A stretch of 64,000 nucleotides of DNA from CAYWWM01 sp965198025 (GTDB lineage: Bacteria; Acidobacteriota; Terriglobia; 2-12-FULL-54-10), in NCBI GenBank assembly GCA_965198025.1, contig OZ240237.1:930001-994000 (forward strand), written 5' to 3'. The notes beneath the pieces were generated by a model. That model was not told where the DNA came from. It made no database searches and saw only the letters and a list, made by a program, of their open reading frames with translations. Shown one piece after another: positions 17,857 through 27,501 of this stretch. The position numbers and the translations under genes are program-made. Position 1 is the first letter of the stretch. The number at the start of each line of letters is the position of its first letter.

Positions 17857-18527
17857 TGACCAGCCCGATTTCTTGTACCACAGTAGTGCCAGAGTTTATA
17901 TCACAACCTATGGCTGTGATACCGGTTTTGGTGGCAGGAAGGGCTAGGCATTTCTCGTAAGGGTGTATACTGCCACGGCATGTCATTCTGAGCTTAGGTA
18001 GCGGCAGGCATTCTTGCCTGTCCTGCTGCCCTCTAGCCATCCCTTATTTTTAGCGGAAGACAAATGGGAACGGAACCAGACCCTCGACCTCGAATTCGAT
18101 GGGACACCGCGACGGGTGAACGCGGAAGGCCCCCTTCGTTCCCTCCGGGTAGATCGCAAGACTGCGAATAAAAATCCCGCCCTCGCCCCGGTTGACCGGG
18201 CTGGCTAATCCCGTATCAAAGCCCGTATCAAACGGAACCGCTCGTTCATTCTTGCGATGAAGGGGCGACTAGCGAAAAGACAGGAATTTCCCTCAAAGGC
18301 GCTCCGGGGGATGAGCCGGCCTAAGAAGGAGAACTCCCGGCGCAGATCTGCGCCGGGAGTCGTAGGGGTGTCTCAACTTGCGGCGAATCGCCAAGTAGCG
18401 ACAGGCCTCCAGGCCTGTCCCCTGTGTGCAGGCCGCAAGGCCTGCACTGGCTTTCCGAAGTAGCGCCAGCGTCCCGCTGGCAAGCAACAAATGCCGCCGT
18501 TCCGCCAACGCGGCGGACGAAGCCTCT
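17857..18527. repeat. Repeat-rich intergenic region with REP hairpins
   Basis: No gene is supported here. At 17998-18025 a REP-like GCAGGCATTCTTGCCTG hairpin follows a GTCATTCTGAGC motif. At 18211-18232 two CCGTATCAAA copies occur 12 bp apart. At 18385-18490 three different hairpins stand in a row, built on GACAGGCCTCCAGGCCTGTC, GCAGGCCGCAAGGCCTGC and GCCAGCGTCCCGCTGGC, two of them introduced by AAGTAGCG. This is typical of clustered REP/BIME units. Confidence 0.65.
18333..18360. repeat. Perfect 28-bp palindrome
   Basis: The two 14-bp arms (left arm ACTCCCGGCGCAGA) are exact reverse complements with no loop bases, centred between 18346 and 18347. RNA from either strand would form a very stable hairpin, but no T-run follows, so it is not a standard terminator. 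It lies just before the REP cluster, downstream of the DUF1554-like gene. Confidence 0.7.
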
Positions 18528-19184
18528 TTACTGTCCGAAGCAGTACAGCAAGCCGTTGCCGCCGGTCGCATTCAGATCCGACTGGCTGCAAGTCCGGGAC
18601 GGATGCGCCATGTTCCACGACGTGGTATTGCCGCCGGAACGGTCATGATGGCCGACCATGGCGCGGCCCGTGCTGCTGCTCGTCCAGTTGTTGCAGGTGC
18701 GGTCCTCCCCGGCGGGAAGCGCTCTTCCGAGTGAATCCGAGCCCGTCAGGATGTCGTGCATGTTCTGGGGCTGGGAGTCGTCACGGTAGCGGCCCGGAAC
18801 CTCGTTGCCGTTCTCGTCCACTGCGGTCTGGTGATAGAGATAGTTCCGGTCGCGCTGGTTGTCGCCGTGCAGATCGGCCACGTTCGCGGCGATTCGAACC
18901 CCGTTGGCGTTGTGCCACGGACCCGATCCGATGCGGTCACGGGCATTGACTGCGCCAGCACCCTGCGTGCTCAGGTAGGCGCGCCAGGTGCGCCCGCCGG
19001 CTCCGGCAGCAGCCGCCAGGCTCTGGCAATGGGCGTCGGCTCCCGCCAACCCGCCCAGGTCACCGCCGCTGCCGATGGGCCGGCTGGTGACAAAGAAGGT
19101 CATGGGCTCCTGCTGTTCCTGGGCCATCGCCAGGGGCGAGACCAGAATGGACAGCGCGATCACAGCGAAAAAGGTCTTCCTCAT
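18528..19184 (-). CDS. Secreted DUF1554/endostatin-fold protein
   Basis: A 218-residue exported protein: signal peptide MRKTFFAVIALSILVSPLAMAQ, then a single domain beginning MTFFVTSRPIGSGGDLGGLA, with AGADAHCQSLAAAAG, TWRAYLSTQ and a C-terminal CNNWTSSSTGRAMVGHHDR and LLYCFGQ. The spacing of GADAxCQ, TWRAYLS and the late Cys residues fits the DUF1554 (C-type-lectin/endostatin-like) fold seen in bacterial surface proteins. Four Cys probably make two disulfides. AGGAG precedes ATG 19184; the frame extends upstream to 19277 without a ribosome site. Ligand unknown. Confidence 0.75.
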   Translation of the reverse strand: MRKTFFAVIALSILVSPLAMAQEQQEPMTFFVTSRPIGSGGDLGGLAGADAHCQSLAAAAGAGGRTWRAYLSTQGAGAVNARDRIGSGPWHNANGVRIAANVADLHGDNQRDRNYLYHQTAVDENGNEVPGRYRDDSQPQNMHDILTGSDSLGRALPAGEDRTCNNWTSSSTGRAMVGHHDRSGGNTTSWNMAHPSRTCSQSDLNATGGNGLLYCFGQ

Positions 19185-19305
19185 ATCGGTTCTCCTTCTC
19201 CTCGTAACTTTGATGATGACCACCAGGGTCGTTGATTTTCCTCGGCAGCCAGAATACCACAAAATCCGCCCGCGCAAACAAGGCTTCCGTCGCTTGCAAA
19301 TTAGC

Positions 19306-19872
19306 TCAGTCGCTTGCGGGAGGCGCCCAAACGTTCAGGCGCGGGTCGCGAGTGGGCATGCGCACCCGCGGCAGGCTTTCGGCGTTCAGGACCGTATCTT
19401 CCTGGATGATGCCGTTCTTGAAGAGGATCCAGGCGGTCAGCGCGTAGACCTCGTCCGTCGTGAGGGTCCCGTTTCTCAAGGAGCCGGAAGGCAAAGCCCG
19501 GGGCATGGAATTGTTGATGATGCTCCAGTACGTAGTCGCGAACGGATGGATCGTTCCCCCCACCAGGGGCGGGAACGGACCGCCGCCCTGACCTTCGGCT
19601 CCATGGCACATGGCGCACTTCTGGGCATAGACCGGGGCGCCCTGCAGGGCGGTTCCCCTGCCCGGACGAAGCTCCCGCCCCATCGGCCCAACCACGTCAT
19701 CGGCGGCGCGAATTTCATCCGCAGTCGGCGCGCGGCCCAACCCGTAGGTGGGCATCTGCGCCCACAGGGCAGGATCGCCTGTCCCGGAGATCACGAGAGC
19801 CATCACACCGCAAAGTCCCAGGCGGTATAGCTTGGCTTTGTTTCGCAGCAAGAATTGTTCTACCAAACCCAT
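19306..19872 (-). CDS. SoxD-like class I cytochrome c
   Basis: A 188-residue exported cytochrome. A hydrophobic signal (LGLCGVMALVISGTGDPALW) is followed by LGRAPTADEIRAADDVVGP, the heme site CAMCH and the SoxD-like GGGPFPPLVGG, IINNSMPRALPSGSL and LTAWILFKNGIIQED, with a late Met (RVRMPTRD) as plausible axial ligand. It lies 122 bp after the SoxC-like molybdoenzyme gene on the same strand, and the two families form the SoxCD sulfane dehydrogenase. Here the cytochrome would accept electrons from the molybdenum subunit. GGGAGG lies just before ATG 19872. Confidence 0.8.
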   Translation of the reverse strand: MGLVEQFLLRNKAKLYRLGLCGVMALVISGTGDPALWAQMPTYGLGRAPTADEIRAADDVVGPMGRELRPGRGTALQGAPVYAQKCAMCHGAEGQGGGPFPPLVGGTIHPFATTYWSIINNSMPRALPSGSLRNGTLTTDEVYALTAWILFKNGIIQEDTVLNAESLPRVRMPTRDPRLNVWAPPASD

Positions 19873-19953
19873 TCCATCCTCCCTGGCACGCCTTCACCCT
19901 GTCAGTATGCAGAGGGAGTGCGAACTCTGGCCAAAAAACTTCTGTCGAGACTT

Positions 19954-19980
19954 CCGAAAGAACCGAAAGAACCGAATTTC
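19954..19980. repeat. 9-bp tandem repeats (CCGAAAGAA) between soxC and soxD
   Basis: CCGAAAGAA occurs twice in tandem and is followed by CCGAAT. Related arrays of (A)CCGAARGA(A) units are found at 23461-23515 (reverse orientation, more diverged) and 53978-54004. All three are intergenic and two are next to a MITE-like element. Confidence 0.6.
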
Positions 19981-19993
19981 CGACAGGAACCGT

Positions 19994-21298
19994 CTACCTC
20001 TGAATCTCTCCTCCATGAATGGCCTCGTCGTTGGGGAGGTCCGTGGAAGCGTTCTGAACGGTGCCATCCCGGAGAACGCGCCAAGTCATGATGTAGGCGC
20101 GGTTGGCGCGGCGGGGAATTTGGTTGCAGTCCTGGCCCATCACATCCGTACAGGCCGGGCTGAGGTCGGTGTCCCAGTTCTTTGCGAGTTCCGTTGCCGA
20201 AGGCTGCACGGTTCCATGTTCATCAGTGCAACGGGACTGGAGATTCGCCTCCTCGCCGTTCCAGGTCCACGGGAAGCGGAAGCGCGTATGAGCGAATCGC
20301 AGTACCGGCTCCTGTAGCTGGGCGTCGTTCCAGGTCCGCCCGCCGTCGGTAGAAACCTCGACCCGGCGGACAGCGCCGCCCCCGGACCAAGCCAGCCCGG
20401 AGATTTCATGCCGCCCGGGGCCGCGCAACTGATGTCCGGCGGTCGGGTACGTAATGACGGACTTCGCGTACATCGAGAAATGCCACTCGATCGCCTTGCC
20501 GCTGGCGAGCAGGAACGCGCCTTCGCCCGCCGGTGTGTGCTCCATATAGGAGGTCCGGTCCTGTTTGGTCATATAGGGTTGATCGACGACCTTGAGCCGG
20601 TTCAGCCACTTCACATTGATCCGGCCGCCGTAGCCGGGCAGCAGCAGCCGCAAGGGGTAGCCCTGACCGAGCCGCAACGCCTCGCCGTTCTGCCCGTAGA
20701 CCACCAGGCCGTCAGCCATGGCCTTCGCCATCGGTATGGCGCTGGCATGGTTGCTCGAGTCGGCTGATCCCGCCACCAGCCACTTTGCGCCGCCCCGCAC
20801 GCCGACTTCCTGCATCAGCAGCGACAGCGTGACCCCGGTCCATTCCGCGCAACTGGTCAGTCCGTGCGCCTCCTGGATGTCTTTTGCCACCTTAACCCGG
20901 TTCGGATTACCGTTGGCGTTGCATTCGAGATAATGAATCCGCGTCACCGAGGGCAGCTGCTTCAGTTCCGCCATCGTCAGGACCAGCGGGCGGTCCACCA
21001 TGCCGAAGATCGTCAGCGTATGCTCCTCCGGTTTGATGTTCGGGAGGTAGCCCTGCTCGTGATTCATGTAGAAATGGAGGTGCGACGGCGTGATGATTCC
21101 ATGCAAGTCCTGCAACGGAGTCGTGGCGCGGGTCACAGGGCCCGAGCGCGCCAGTTGTTCATAGGGGGAAATATCGTTGCTCGCGAGGTCCGAAGGCTGC
21201 TGGGCGCCGGCGGGCCGAACGCCTCCTACCGCTGCCACCCCCAATGCTGCAGCGCTGCCCTTCAAGAATCGTCTCCTGCCGGATTGCTTGGAATTCAT
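19994..21298 (-). CDS. soxC: SoxC-like molybdopterin sulfite/sulfane dehydrogenase
   Basis: A 434-residue Tat-exported molybdoenzyme. The N-terminus SGRRRFLKGSAAALGVAAVG carries the twin-arginine signal. The sulfite-oxidase-type Mo domain has HYLECNANG, whose Cys is the molybdopterin thiolate ligand, then TSCAEWTGVTLSLL and YGQNGEALRLGQGYPLRLL. The C-terminal Ig-like dimerisation domain has VRRVEVSTDGGRTWNDAQL. A GGAGG ribosome site precedes the ATG. The downstream SoxD-like cytochrome is its expected partner. The other sox genes (AX, YZ, B) are not in the window, so the substrate could be sulfite, sulfane sulfur or something else. The gene name denotes the family. Confidence 0.85.
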   Translation of the reverse strand: MNSKQSGRRRFLKGSAAALGVAAVGGVRPAGAQQPSDLASNDISPYEQLARSGPVTRATTPLQDLHGIITPSHLHFYMNHEQGYLPNIKPEEHTLTIFGMVDRPLVLTMAELKQLPSVTRIHYLECNANGNPNRVKVAKDIQEAHGLTSCAEWTGVTLSLLMQEVGVRGGAKWLVAGSADSSNHASAIPMAKAMADGLVVYGQNGEALRLGQGYPLRLLLPGYGGRINVKWLNRLKVVDQPYMTKQDRTSYMEHTPAGEGAFLLASGKAIEWHFSMYAKSVITYPTAGHQLRGPGRHEISGLAWSGGGAVRRVEVSTDGGRTWNDAQLQEPVLRFAHTRFRFPWTWNGEEANLQSRCTDEHGTVQPSATELAKNWDTDLSPACTDVMGQDCNQIPRRANRAYIMTWRVLRDGTVQNASTDLPNDEAIHGGEIQR

Positions 21299-21417
21299 AA
21301 TTCCCTCCTCCAGGCTGGTTGTATGCGGATCGTTCCGCGTCTTTGACTTACAGTGGCTTGCGATATGGCTTTCTGTTTCCGCCGTCCCCCAACTTATATG
21401 CTACGCCGCTCTCGCTG

Positions 21418-23349
21418 TCAAGACTTGATTCCTGGCCTTTCAGGGCCGGGGGATGCAGAAGATTCGCTTTGCTCAGATGCCGTATCAGAAAGGGCGTTTG
21501 ATGCGAAGAGCTTACCCCACCACAGCGTGACGCTGGCAATGCCTGCCAGCAGATAGAACCACGAGTAGGTGGCAGAGCTGGATGGATTCGGCAGGATCAG
21601 TCTTCCGAATCCGACCAGCAGCAGGTAGACGGACAAACTTACGGCAACGGTCAGATAGGCGCCCCGCCGAAACGCCGCCATGGGACGCTGTATATCCCCG
21701 CCGGACTTCTGCGCGGTCCGCTTCCAGAACCCAGGCGGATCAACCCGCCGATAGAATTCCACTAGCACGCTCTCTTCTGTGGGCCGGGTCAGCAGCGTTA
21801 CAGCAACCACGACCACTGTTGCAATCGAGGACATGAGCAACAATCGCAGCCATTCTTCTGCGACCGTAAACAAGAGAACCGGAGCCAGGAGCAGCGAGAC
21901 GGCAATCGCCGAGATCTCCGAATAAAGGTTGGTGCGTTCCCAGAGCCAGCGCAGCACGAGCACCGCGCCCGTTCCCGCTCCGAACAGGAGCGTTACGGTC
22001 CAGGCGGTTTGGATGGACTGCAGGTTCGCCATGATGATGAGGGCCACTGCCAGGATCACGACGTTGGAGAGCCGCGCAGCCAATACCTGCTCCGAGGTGG
22101 AAGGCTCGCGTTTGAGCCATTCGCGGTTGAGAATCCGCAGATAGAGGTCGTTGCTCCAGTAGGAGGCTCCCCAGGTCAGGTGCGTATCAATCGTGGAAGC
22201 AAGTGCCGCCAGCAGGCCGGTCAGCACGAGGCCTTGCAACCCGGTGGGCAGGAGGTCCCGGATGCCTGTCGCATAGAGAAGTTCTCTTTCGGCTACGAAT
22301 GCTTCGCCGCTGGCCTGCGCCGCATCGAACGGGTAGAGGACCAGCAAGCCGACGCCGATTACCAGCCAGATCAGACTGCGAAGCAGGATTTGCAGCCAGG
22401 TAAACAAGAATGCGGCCATGCGGGCGTCCCGGTCTGACTGGCAGGCCATCATTCTCTGGGCGAAGTAGCCGGTGCCGTCACTATTGCGCTCGAAAAACCA
22501 TTGCAGGCTAACGACCACTAGAAACGGCATGAGCAGTTCCTCCGTGCTGGGAGCGAAGGAAAGAAACCGGCTCGCCTGAGCCGCGCCATATTGCTCGACG
22601 AGGCTTTCCACGATGCGACCGATGCCGCCGGATTGCGCAACAACGATGATTGCGTAGATCAACGTTCCCATCATGGCAATGGCGAACTGCACTGTGTCGG
22701 TGGCGATCACGGATCGCAGGCCGCCGGTGGTCGAATACAATGCCGTGAAACCGATGATCAGGAAAATGCTGAACAGGTTGTTCGTTGTCGCCACGTAGGT
22801 TTCAAGACCCGCCGCGCCTGAGGCCAGCGGAACCCCGACCCATTCGACGAGGTTTAGAATCGGCTGGTAGAATCCGGCGGGCAGCCACTCATGCCAGGGA
22901 AGAAACACTTCGCTGATGCGCGTCGCGGCGACCAGGACCATGGCCATGATGGTGCAATTCATCACTGTGCCGTAATAGAGGGCCTTGAGCCCGCGCAGCA
23001 GCAGGACACCGCGGCCGCTATAGCGCAGCTCGGTGAGTTCGGCGTCCGTGAGAACGCGCGCGCGGCGCCAACTCCGTCCCAAAAGGAACCCGATCATCAG
23101 GAATCCCAAGCCGTAGATCCACAGCCGCCAAAGCATGAAGATGCCGCCGGTTGCGATCAATCCCGCGACCAAAAGCGGAGTGTCGGCGGCAAACTGCGTG
23201 GCTGCCAGGCTGACCCCCGCGCGCCAGCCCTTTACTGACCGCCCAGCCAGAAAATATTCTTCGAGATTTTCGGAAGCTTTGGATTGATTGCGAAAGCCGT
23301 TGCTGACGCTGTAGACGATGAACGCAACTACGATGAGTACATCCAGCAT
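21418..23349 (-). CDS. Sodium:solute symporter (SSS family)
   Basis: A 643-residue inner-membrane protein with about 13-15 hydrophobic segments. Family markers are EEYFLAGRSVKGWRAGVSL, AATQFAADTPLLV in the early helices, TALYSTTGGLRSVIATDTVQ and GLLAALASTIDTHLTWGASY near the sodium site. It would couple Na+ entry to uptake of an unknown organic solute. Its C-terminus (about residues 540-643) adds further helices and a hydrophilic tail. A MITE-like repeat starts 17 bp upstream of the ATG, so native promoter sequence has been displaced. No partner gene. Confidence 0.88.
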   Translation of the reverse strand: MLDVLIVVAFIVYSVSNGFRNQSKASENLEEYFLAGRSVKGWRAGVSLAATQFAADTPLLVAGLIATGGIFMLWRLWIYGLGFLMIGFLLGRSWRRARVLTDAELTELRYSGRGVLLLRGLKALYYGTVMNCTIMAMVLVAATRISEVFLPWHEWLPAGFYQPILNLVEWVGVPLASGAAGLETYVATTNNLFSIFLIIGFTALYSTTGGLRSVIATDTVQFAIAMMGTLIYAIIVVAQSGGIGRIVESLVEQYGAAQASRFLSFAPSTEELLMPFLVVVSLQWFFERNSDGTGYFAQRMMACQSDRDARMAAFLFTWLQILLRSLIWLVIGVGLLVLYPFDAAQASGEAFVAERELLYATGIRDLLPTGLQGLVLTGLLAALASTIDTHLTWGASYWSNDLYLRILNREWLKREPSTSEQVLAARLSNVVILAVALIIMANLQSIQTAWTVTLLFGAGTGAVLVLRWLWERTNLYSEISAIAVSLLLAPVLLFTVAEEWLRLLLMSSIATVVVVAVTLLTRPTEESVLVEFYRRVDPPGFWKRTAQKSGGDIQRPMAAFRRGAYLTVAVSLSVYLLLVGFGRLILPNPSSSATYSWFYLLAGIASVTLWWGKLFASNALSDTASEQSESSASPGPERPGIKS

Positions 23350-23365
23350 GGCGCTCGAGGGATTC

Positions 23366-23420
23366 TAGACCATTTTCAGCGTTGCCGTATGGCCCGCAAG
23401 TAGTGACAGGCCTCCGGTGG
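23366..23420. repeat. MITE/REP-like element, copy B (left end only)
   Basis: GACCATTTTCAGCGTTGCCG matches the left end of copies A, C and D, followed by GGCCCGCAAGTAGTGACAGG. The right end is missing. The rest of the 410-bp gap (to 23759) holds the diverged 9-bp repeat array at 23461-23515 and no gene I can support. Confidence 0.65.
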
Positions 23421-23759
23421 GGTTCCAGAGCTTCCGATTCCAAGAAAAACGCCGTTTTCGGCGTTTTTCGGTTCCTGCGGCAGATTCGGTTCTTGCGGTT
23501 CCTTCCGTTCCTTCGGAATACCAAATTCACTATAAAAACACTAAAAAAAGGGGCGTTTCGGGCCTTGCGGACGGTGCATGGGCGGGGCCGGCGGCAAAGG
23601 GAACCAGTCCTGGTAGACGATTTCAGACGACCAGACAGGAGGAACTTCCAAGAATGCCGTTTCGGATTCCAAGCAGTTACGTCTGCTGGGATGGAGGGGG
23701 TGCCCCGCGAAAGCCCTCTAAAGAGGACCTTCGCGGGGGTTATTTTCAAATTGCCTTGG

Positions 23760-26700
23760 CTAGAAGATGAACTTCATGCCGAACTGGATCTGCCGGGCAG
23801 CGCCGAGGGTTTCCGAAATCTGGCCCGCTTCGCCGTTCCACTCTCCCCCTGACGTAATCACAGCCTCTACCGGCTCTCCGAAATTGGCCCGGTTGAGGAG
23901 ATTGAAGAACTCCGCTCGAAATTGAACGCTTGTGTTTTCCGTCGTGGTGAAGTTCTTGAAGACCGAGAAGTCGAACTGGGCCAGGCCCGGAGAAGTGAAC
24001 GTGTTCCTGCCCACATTGCCGAAGAATCCCGGCTGGTGGTCCGGGTCACCCGGACGGCAGAACTGACCGCCCACGCAGGAGCCGGGGATGAACTGGGTGG
24101 GGTCAAACCACTGGTTCACGTTGCCCGTTACCGGGTTGTTATTGCCGCCCGGGATGAGATTCGGCGTCAACAGGTCATTCTGCCCGATCGCGTCATCCTG
24201 TGCAGAGCTGTTATCAATGACCGTAAGCGGGTGGCCATCGGTGAGTGTCAAGATGCCGTTCACCTGCCAGCCTCCCAGCAGCGCCCCCGCGGCTCCGTCT
24301 AAATTGCCTGCTGGAAGATTCCACGTCCAGTTGGAGACGATGTTATTCCGGATGTCGTGGGAGGAAAGCGCCCGCTTCCTGTGCAGATCGTACAGATAGA
24401 CCCCGCGTTGGCCTTGGGGAAGATTATCCCCGCTGCTGGTGATCCCGGAACCCATGTCAATGGTCTTGGCGAACTGGTAGGCAACCTGCCACTGGAGGCC
24501 GCGAGTGAGCCGCTGTGTCGCGCTGAGGGTCAGGCCGTGATGGTCCATGGTGGCCGCGGGAATCTGAGGCCGGAAAACACCGAAATTGGGGTGGATCAGA
24601 CCCAGAGACTCATCAAAGTACTTGAACTGCCCGGGCGTCGGATTGGTGGGCCATACGCTCGCTTGTGTGTCCGGGCCGCAAGCAGCGTGCGTAGGACAGT
24701 TGCGCCATCGGCTTAGCTCGCCGCGCTCCATGATCCACAGGTGCACGCCGCGCGATCCGGTGTAGCCGGCCGAAACCAGCCAACTCGTGCCCAGTTCCCG
24801 CTGCACGTTCATGCTCCACCGCGTGACATAGCTACTTTCTTGGTTGTATTGCTGGGGGCGAATATCCGGACGTGGATTCGCAGTGAGGAAATCGGTCTGC
24901 GTGAAGTAGGCATCCGGGAACTGCAGCTTCGTTCCCGGCGGCACTCCGGGCACTCGTCGGACATTTCCCCGACTGTCGGCATCAACCCGCGTTGCCAGAA
25001 GGAACGGCGGAGTGATGGCGAAAGAGGTTCGGATGTGGTAGTACCGCGGATGGTCGTAGAAGATGCCGAACCCGGCTCGCACCGAGGTTCTCTGATTCCC
25101 CGGAGCCCAGGCAAATCCCACGCGCGGGCTGAAGCTTTTCGTCGTGGGATTGTTCGCGAAGACCGGCCCGATGGTGACCCGGTCGTCGTTATAGTCGCGC
25201 AAAGCTCCGCTGGCGCCGTTGACCTCCCTGGGAATGGTGGAAAAGGAATACCGCAGTCCCAGGTTCAGCGTGAGCGAGGGACGAACCCTCCAGTCGTCCT
25301 GAAAATAGACGCCGAAGGCACTTTGCTTCGCGTCGTGTTGATGCCGCCTCCCGAAGGGGCCGCTAAACTCCCAACCCGGCTCGACAGGGTAACTATCCAC
25401 GTCGACTAACTCCCCCGGCAGCTGCACCGTGAACCGTCGGGGCCGGTTGCGCAAAAGATCCGGGAAAGATCTCCATTCCCAGAGTCCGTTAACGGCAGCG
25501 CCCTGGTTGTTCTGGTCCATGATAAAGCGATCAAAGAGCGCCCCGAACTTCAGCGAGTGGTCCCCGCGGGTGAGCGAAAAGTTGTTCGCGAAGGTAAATT
25601 GTTCCTGCTGGTAGTGGGAGCCGTTGACCCGCCATCCGATAGAGTCCACCTCTCCAGGACTATTGATCTGGCCCATGAGGCCCAGGGGATCATCGTTGAA
25701 CACCAGGTCGCCGAAGTCTCGACTGACGATGGGAATTTCGCCCGCCGGGTGGGTCTTTGTAAAGCCGAATTTGAGCACATTGAGAGCGGTCGGAGAAAGG
25801 ATGCTGGTGAGGGAGACCGAAACAGAATCTCTCGCGCCTTGCAACGCTTCGCTCCCGCTGTTCTCACTGTCCCCGCTGATATCCCCGAGCAACCCGAACC
25901 GAGACCGCTCACTTCTCACATAGTTCCAGGTTCCCGTCAGGAAACCCAGTTTCTGGTTGGCAAATTGGTGGTCTATCTTCGTGCTGACATAGTCTTCCCG
26001 GGTGGTCTCTGCCGTCGTGCCGGCCAGCAACAGCGTCCCGTCTCCGTAATCTCTCACCACCGAATTGCCTTGGCCGGGAATGGGGTACAACGCCATATAG
26101 GGCACAACTGCCGGGTCAACCTCGTACGTCGCGTCCGGAAAAATCCCCATCCGGGCATTCAGGGTGGGCATCCGGACCGAGTCCGTCTGGGGTCTTCGTT
26201 CCCGCAAGCCCTCGTAGCTGGAAAAGAAGAACGTTCGATCCCGCAGAATCGGACCTCCCACCGCTCCGCCGAACTGGTTGCGCTTGAACTCCGGCTTGGG
26301 GGTTCCGAAGGAGTTGTCAAAGAAATTGGCGGCGTCCAGGTTGTCGTTGCGCAGGAACTCAAAGAGCGAGCCGTGCACCGCATTGGTCCCGGATTTGGTC
26401 ACCATGCTGATAATGGCCCCGGCCGCGCTCTGGTATTCGGCCGAGTAATTGTTGGTGATCACCTGGAATTCCTGAATCGTCTCCACCCCGGTGGAGCCTC
26501 CGCTGGCTCCGGCAATATTGCCGGAAAGGTCGCCGGTGGCCATCCCGTCGGCAAGGTAAAGGTTGTGGGTCTGGCGGCCTCCCGCGACGGAGAGCTTGTT
26601 CCCCTGGCCGCTGAAGACACCCTGGCGGTCGCTGGCGGGGACTTTGAGGACCCCGGGCTGCAAATAGGTTAGCGAGACCAGGTCGCGGTTGTTGAGCGGC

Positions 26701-27158
26701 AGGTCCAGCACCTGCTCCTCAGTGACCAGGTTCGACACCGTGGCGGTGGTGGTCTCGACCAATGCCGCTTCGCCGGTCACGGTGACTGCCTGCGCCACTT
26801 CGCCCACTTGCAAGAGGTGGTTCACCACCGCGTTCCGGCCTACTGTCAACTGAATCCCGCTCCGGACGCTGGTCTGAAATCCTGGCAACGTCGCGCGGAC
26901 TTCGTAATTGCCCAGGGGCAGGCTCAGAGCGTTATACCGTCCGGTGGGACCGGTGGTCGTCGCGCGCGCGACCCCTGTTTCTGTGTTGGTAATCGTGATC
27001 GAAACGCCGGGGGCTGAGCCTCCGGATTGATCGGTTACCGTTCCGGAAATTGTGCCCGTGGTTAGCTGAGCTGCCGCCACTGCGGCACAAAGGAGAAACA
27101 AGCTCAGGGCTAGACCTCGCCCAGCCCATGTGGGAATTCCGAATCTTTCTTGGGCCAT
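23760..27158 (-). CDS. Oar-like TonB-dependent receptor with CarboxypepD_reg domain
   Basis: A 1132-residue outer-membrane receptor. Order: signal peptide (ALSLFLLCAAVAAAQ), carboxypeptidase-regulatory-like beta-sandwich (about 35-115: GTISGTVTDQSGGSAPGVSI, TTTGPTGRYNALSLPLGNYE), plug domain (LDLPLNNRDLVSLTYLQPGV, FSGQGNKLSVAGGRQTHNLY) and a large barrel ending in IQFGMKFIF. GGAGG lies before ATG 27158; the frame is open to 27230. Such receptors are abundant in Acidobacteriota and are thought to import oligosaccharides or peptides with TonB-ExbBD. It has no adjacent SusD or enzyme genes, so the ligand is unknown. Confidence 0.9.
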   Translation of the reverse strand: MAQERFGIPTWAGRGLALSLFLLCAAVAAAQLTTGTISGTVTDQSGGSAPGVSITITNTETGVARATTTGPTGRYNALSLPLGNYEVRATLPGFQTSVRSGIQLTVGRNAVVNHLLQVGEVAQAVTVTGEAALVETTTATVSNLVTEEQVLDLPLNNRDLVSLTYLQPGVLKVPASDRQGVFSGQGNKLSVAGGRQTHNLYLADGMATGDLSGNIAGASGGSTGVETIQEFQVITNNYSAEYQSAAGAIISMVTKSGTNAVHGSLFEFLRNDNLDAANFFDNSFGTPKPEFKRNQFGGAVGGPILRDRTFFFSSYEGLRERRPQTDSVRMPTLNARMGIFPDATYEVDPAVVPYMALYPIPGQGNSVVRDYGDGTLLLAGTTAETTREDYVSTKIDHQFANQKLGFLTGTWNYVRSERSRFGLLGDISGDSENSGSEALQGARDSVSVSLTSILSPTALNVLKFGFTKTHPAGEIPIVSRDFGDLVFNDDPLGLMGQINSPGEVDSIGWRVNGSHYQQEQFTFANNFSLTRGDHSLKFGALFDRFIMDQNNQGAAVNGLWEWRSFPDLLRNRPRRFTVQLPGELVDVDSYPVEPGWEFSGPFGRRHQHDAKQSAFGVYFQDDWRVRPSLTLNLGLRYSFSTIPREVNGASGALRDYNDDRVTIGPVFANNPTTKSFSPRVGFAWAPGNQRTSVRAGFGIFYDHPRYYHIRTSFAITPPFLLATRVDADSRGNVRRVPGVPPGTKLQFPDAYFTQTDFLTANPRPDIRPQQYNQESSYVTRWSMNVQRELGTSWLVSAGYTGSRGVHLWIMERGELSRWRNCPTHAACGPDTQASVWPTNPTPGQFKYFDESLGLIHPNFGVFRPQIPAATMDHHGLTLSATQRLTRGLQWQVAYQFAKTIDMGSGITSSGDNLPQGQRGVYLYDLHRKRALSSHDIRNNIVSNWTWNLPAGNLDGAAGALLGGWQVNGILTLTDGHPLTVIDNSSAQDDAIGQNDLLTPNLIPGGNNNPVTGNVNQWFDPTQFIPGSCVGGQFCRPGDPDHQPGFFGNVGRNTFTSPGLAQFDFSVFKNFTTTENTSVQFRAEFFNLLNRANFGEPVEAVITSGGEWNGEAGQISETLGAARQIQFGMKFIF

Positions 27159-27499
27159 TGAGTCCTCCGTTTCTGACTTTCTGAGGCACGGGGGCTTTTC
27201 TGCGAAATGGATGCCCCTGGTGCGCGTCATGTATCCTCGGTACCAGCCAGAGTCTGAGCAAAAAGCCTAATCCCCATTTCGGCCTCACCCAACCCGAACT
27301 GCGCCCGAATAAATCACTCGCGTTATTCTATGTCAACTGCTGCCGATGATGCAATCAGATTCAGGGGGTATATTTGTCAAGCAGTTCCCCGAAAACTTCC
27401 GGTGCAAACCGCTATCTGTCCGGCTAGACGTCCAGGCCGTCCAGTTGGGGCCACCTACGAAACTACTCTTGTGAAAGAGCGTGCAAAACTTACGAGAAT
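27159..27499. other. Intergenic leader region, no gene seen
   Basis: This 340-bp stretch contains the ribosome site and probable promoter of the TonB receptor at its left end. The remainder is somewhat AT-richer. I see no RNA gene, repeat or supported frame. Confidence 0.4.
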
Positions 27500-27501
27500 T
27501 T

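Noticed and set aside
19954..19980. CRISPR array
   Set aside because: The units are 9 bp, directly adjacent and without spacers.
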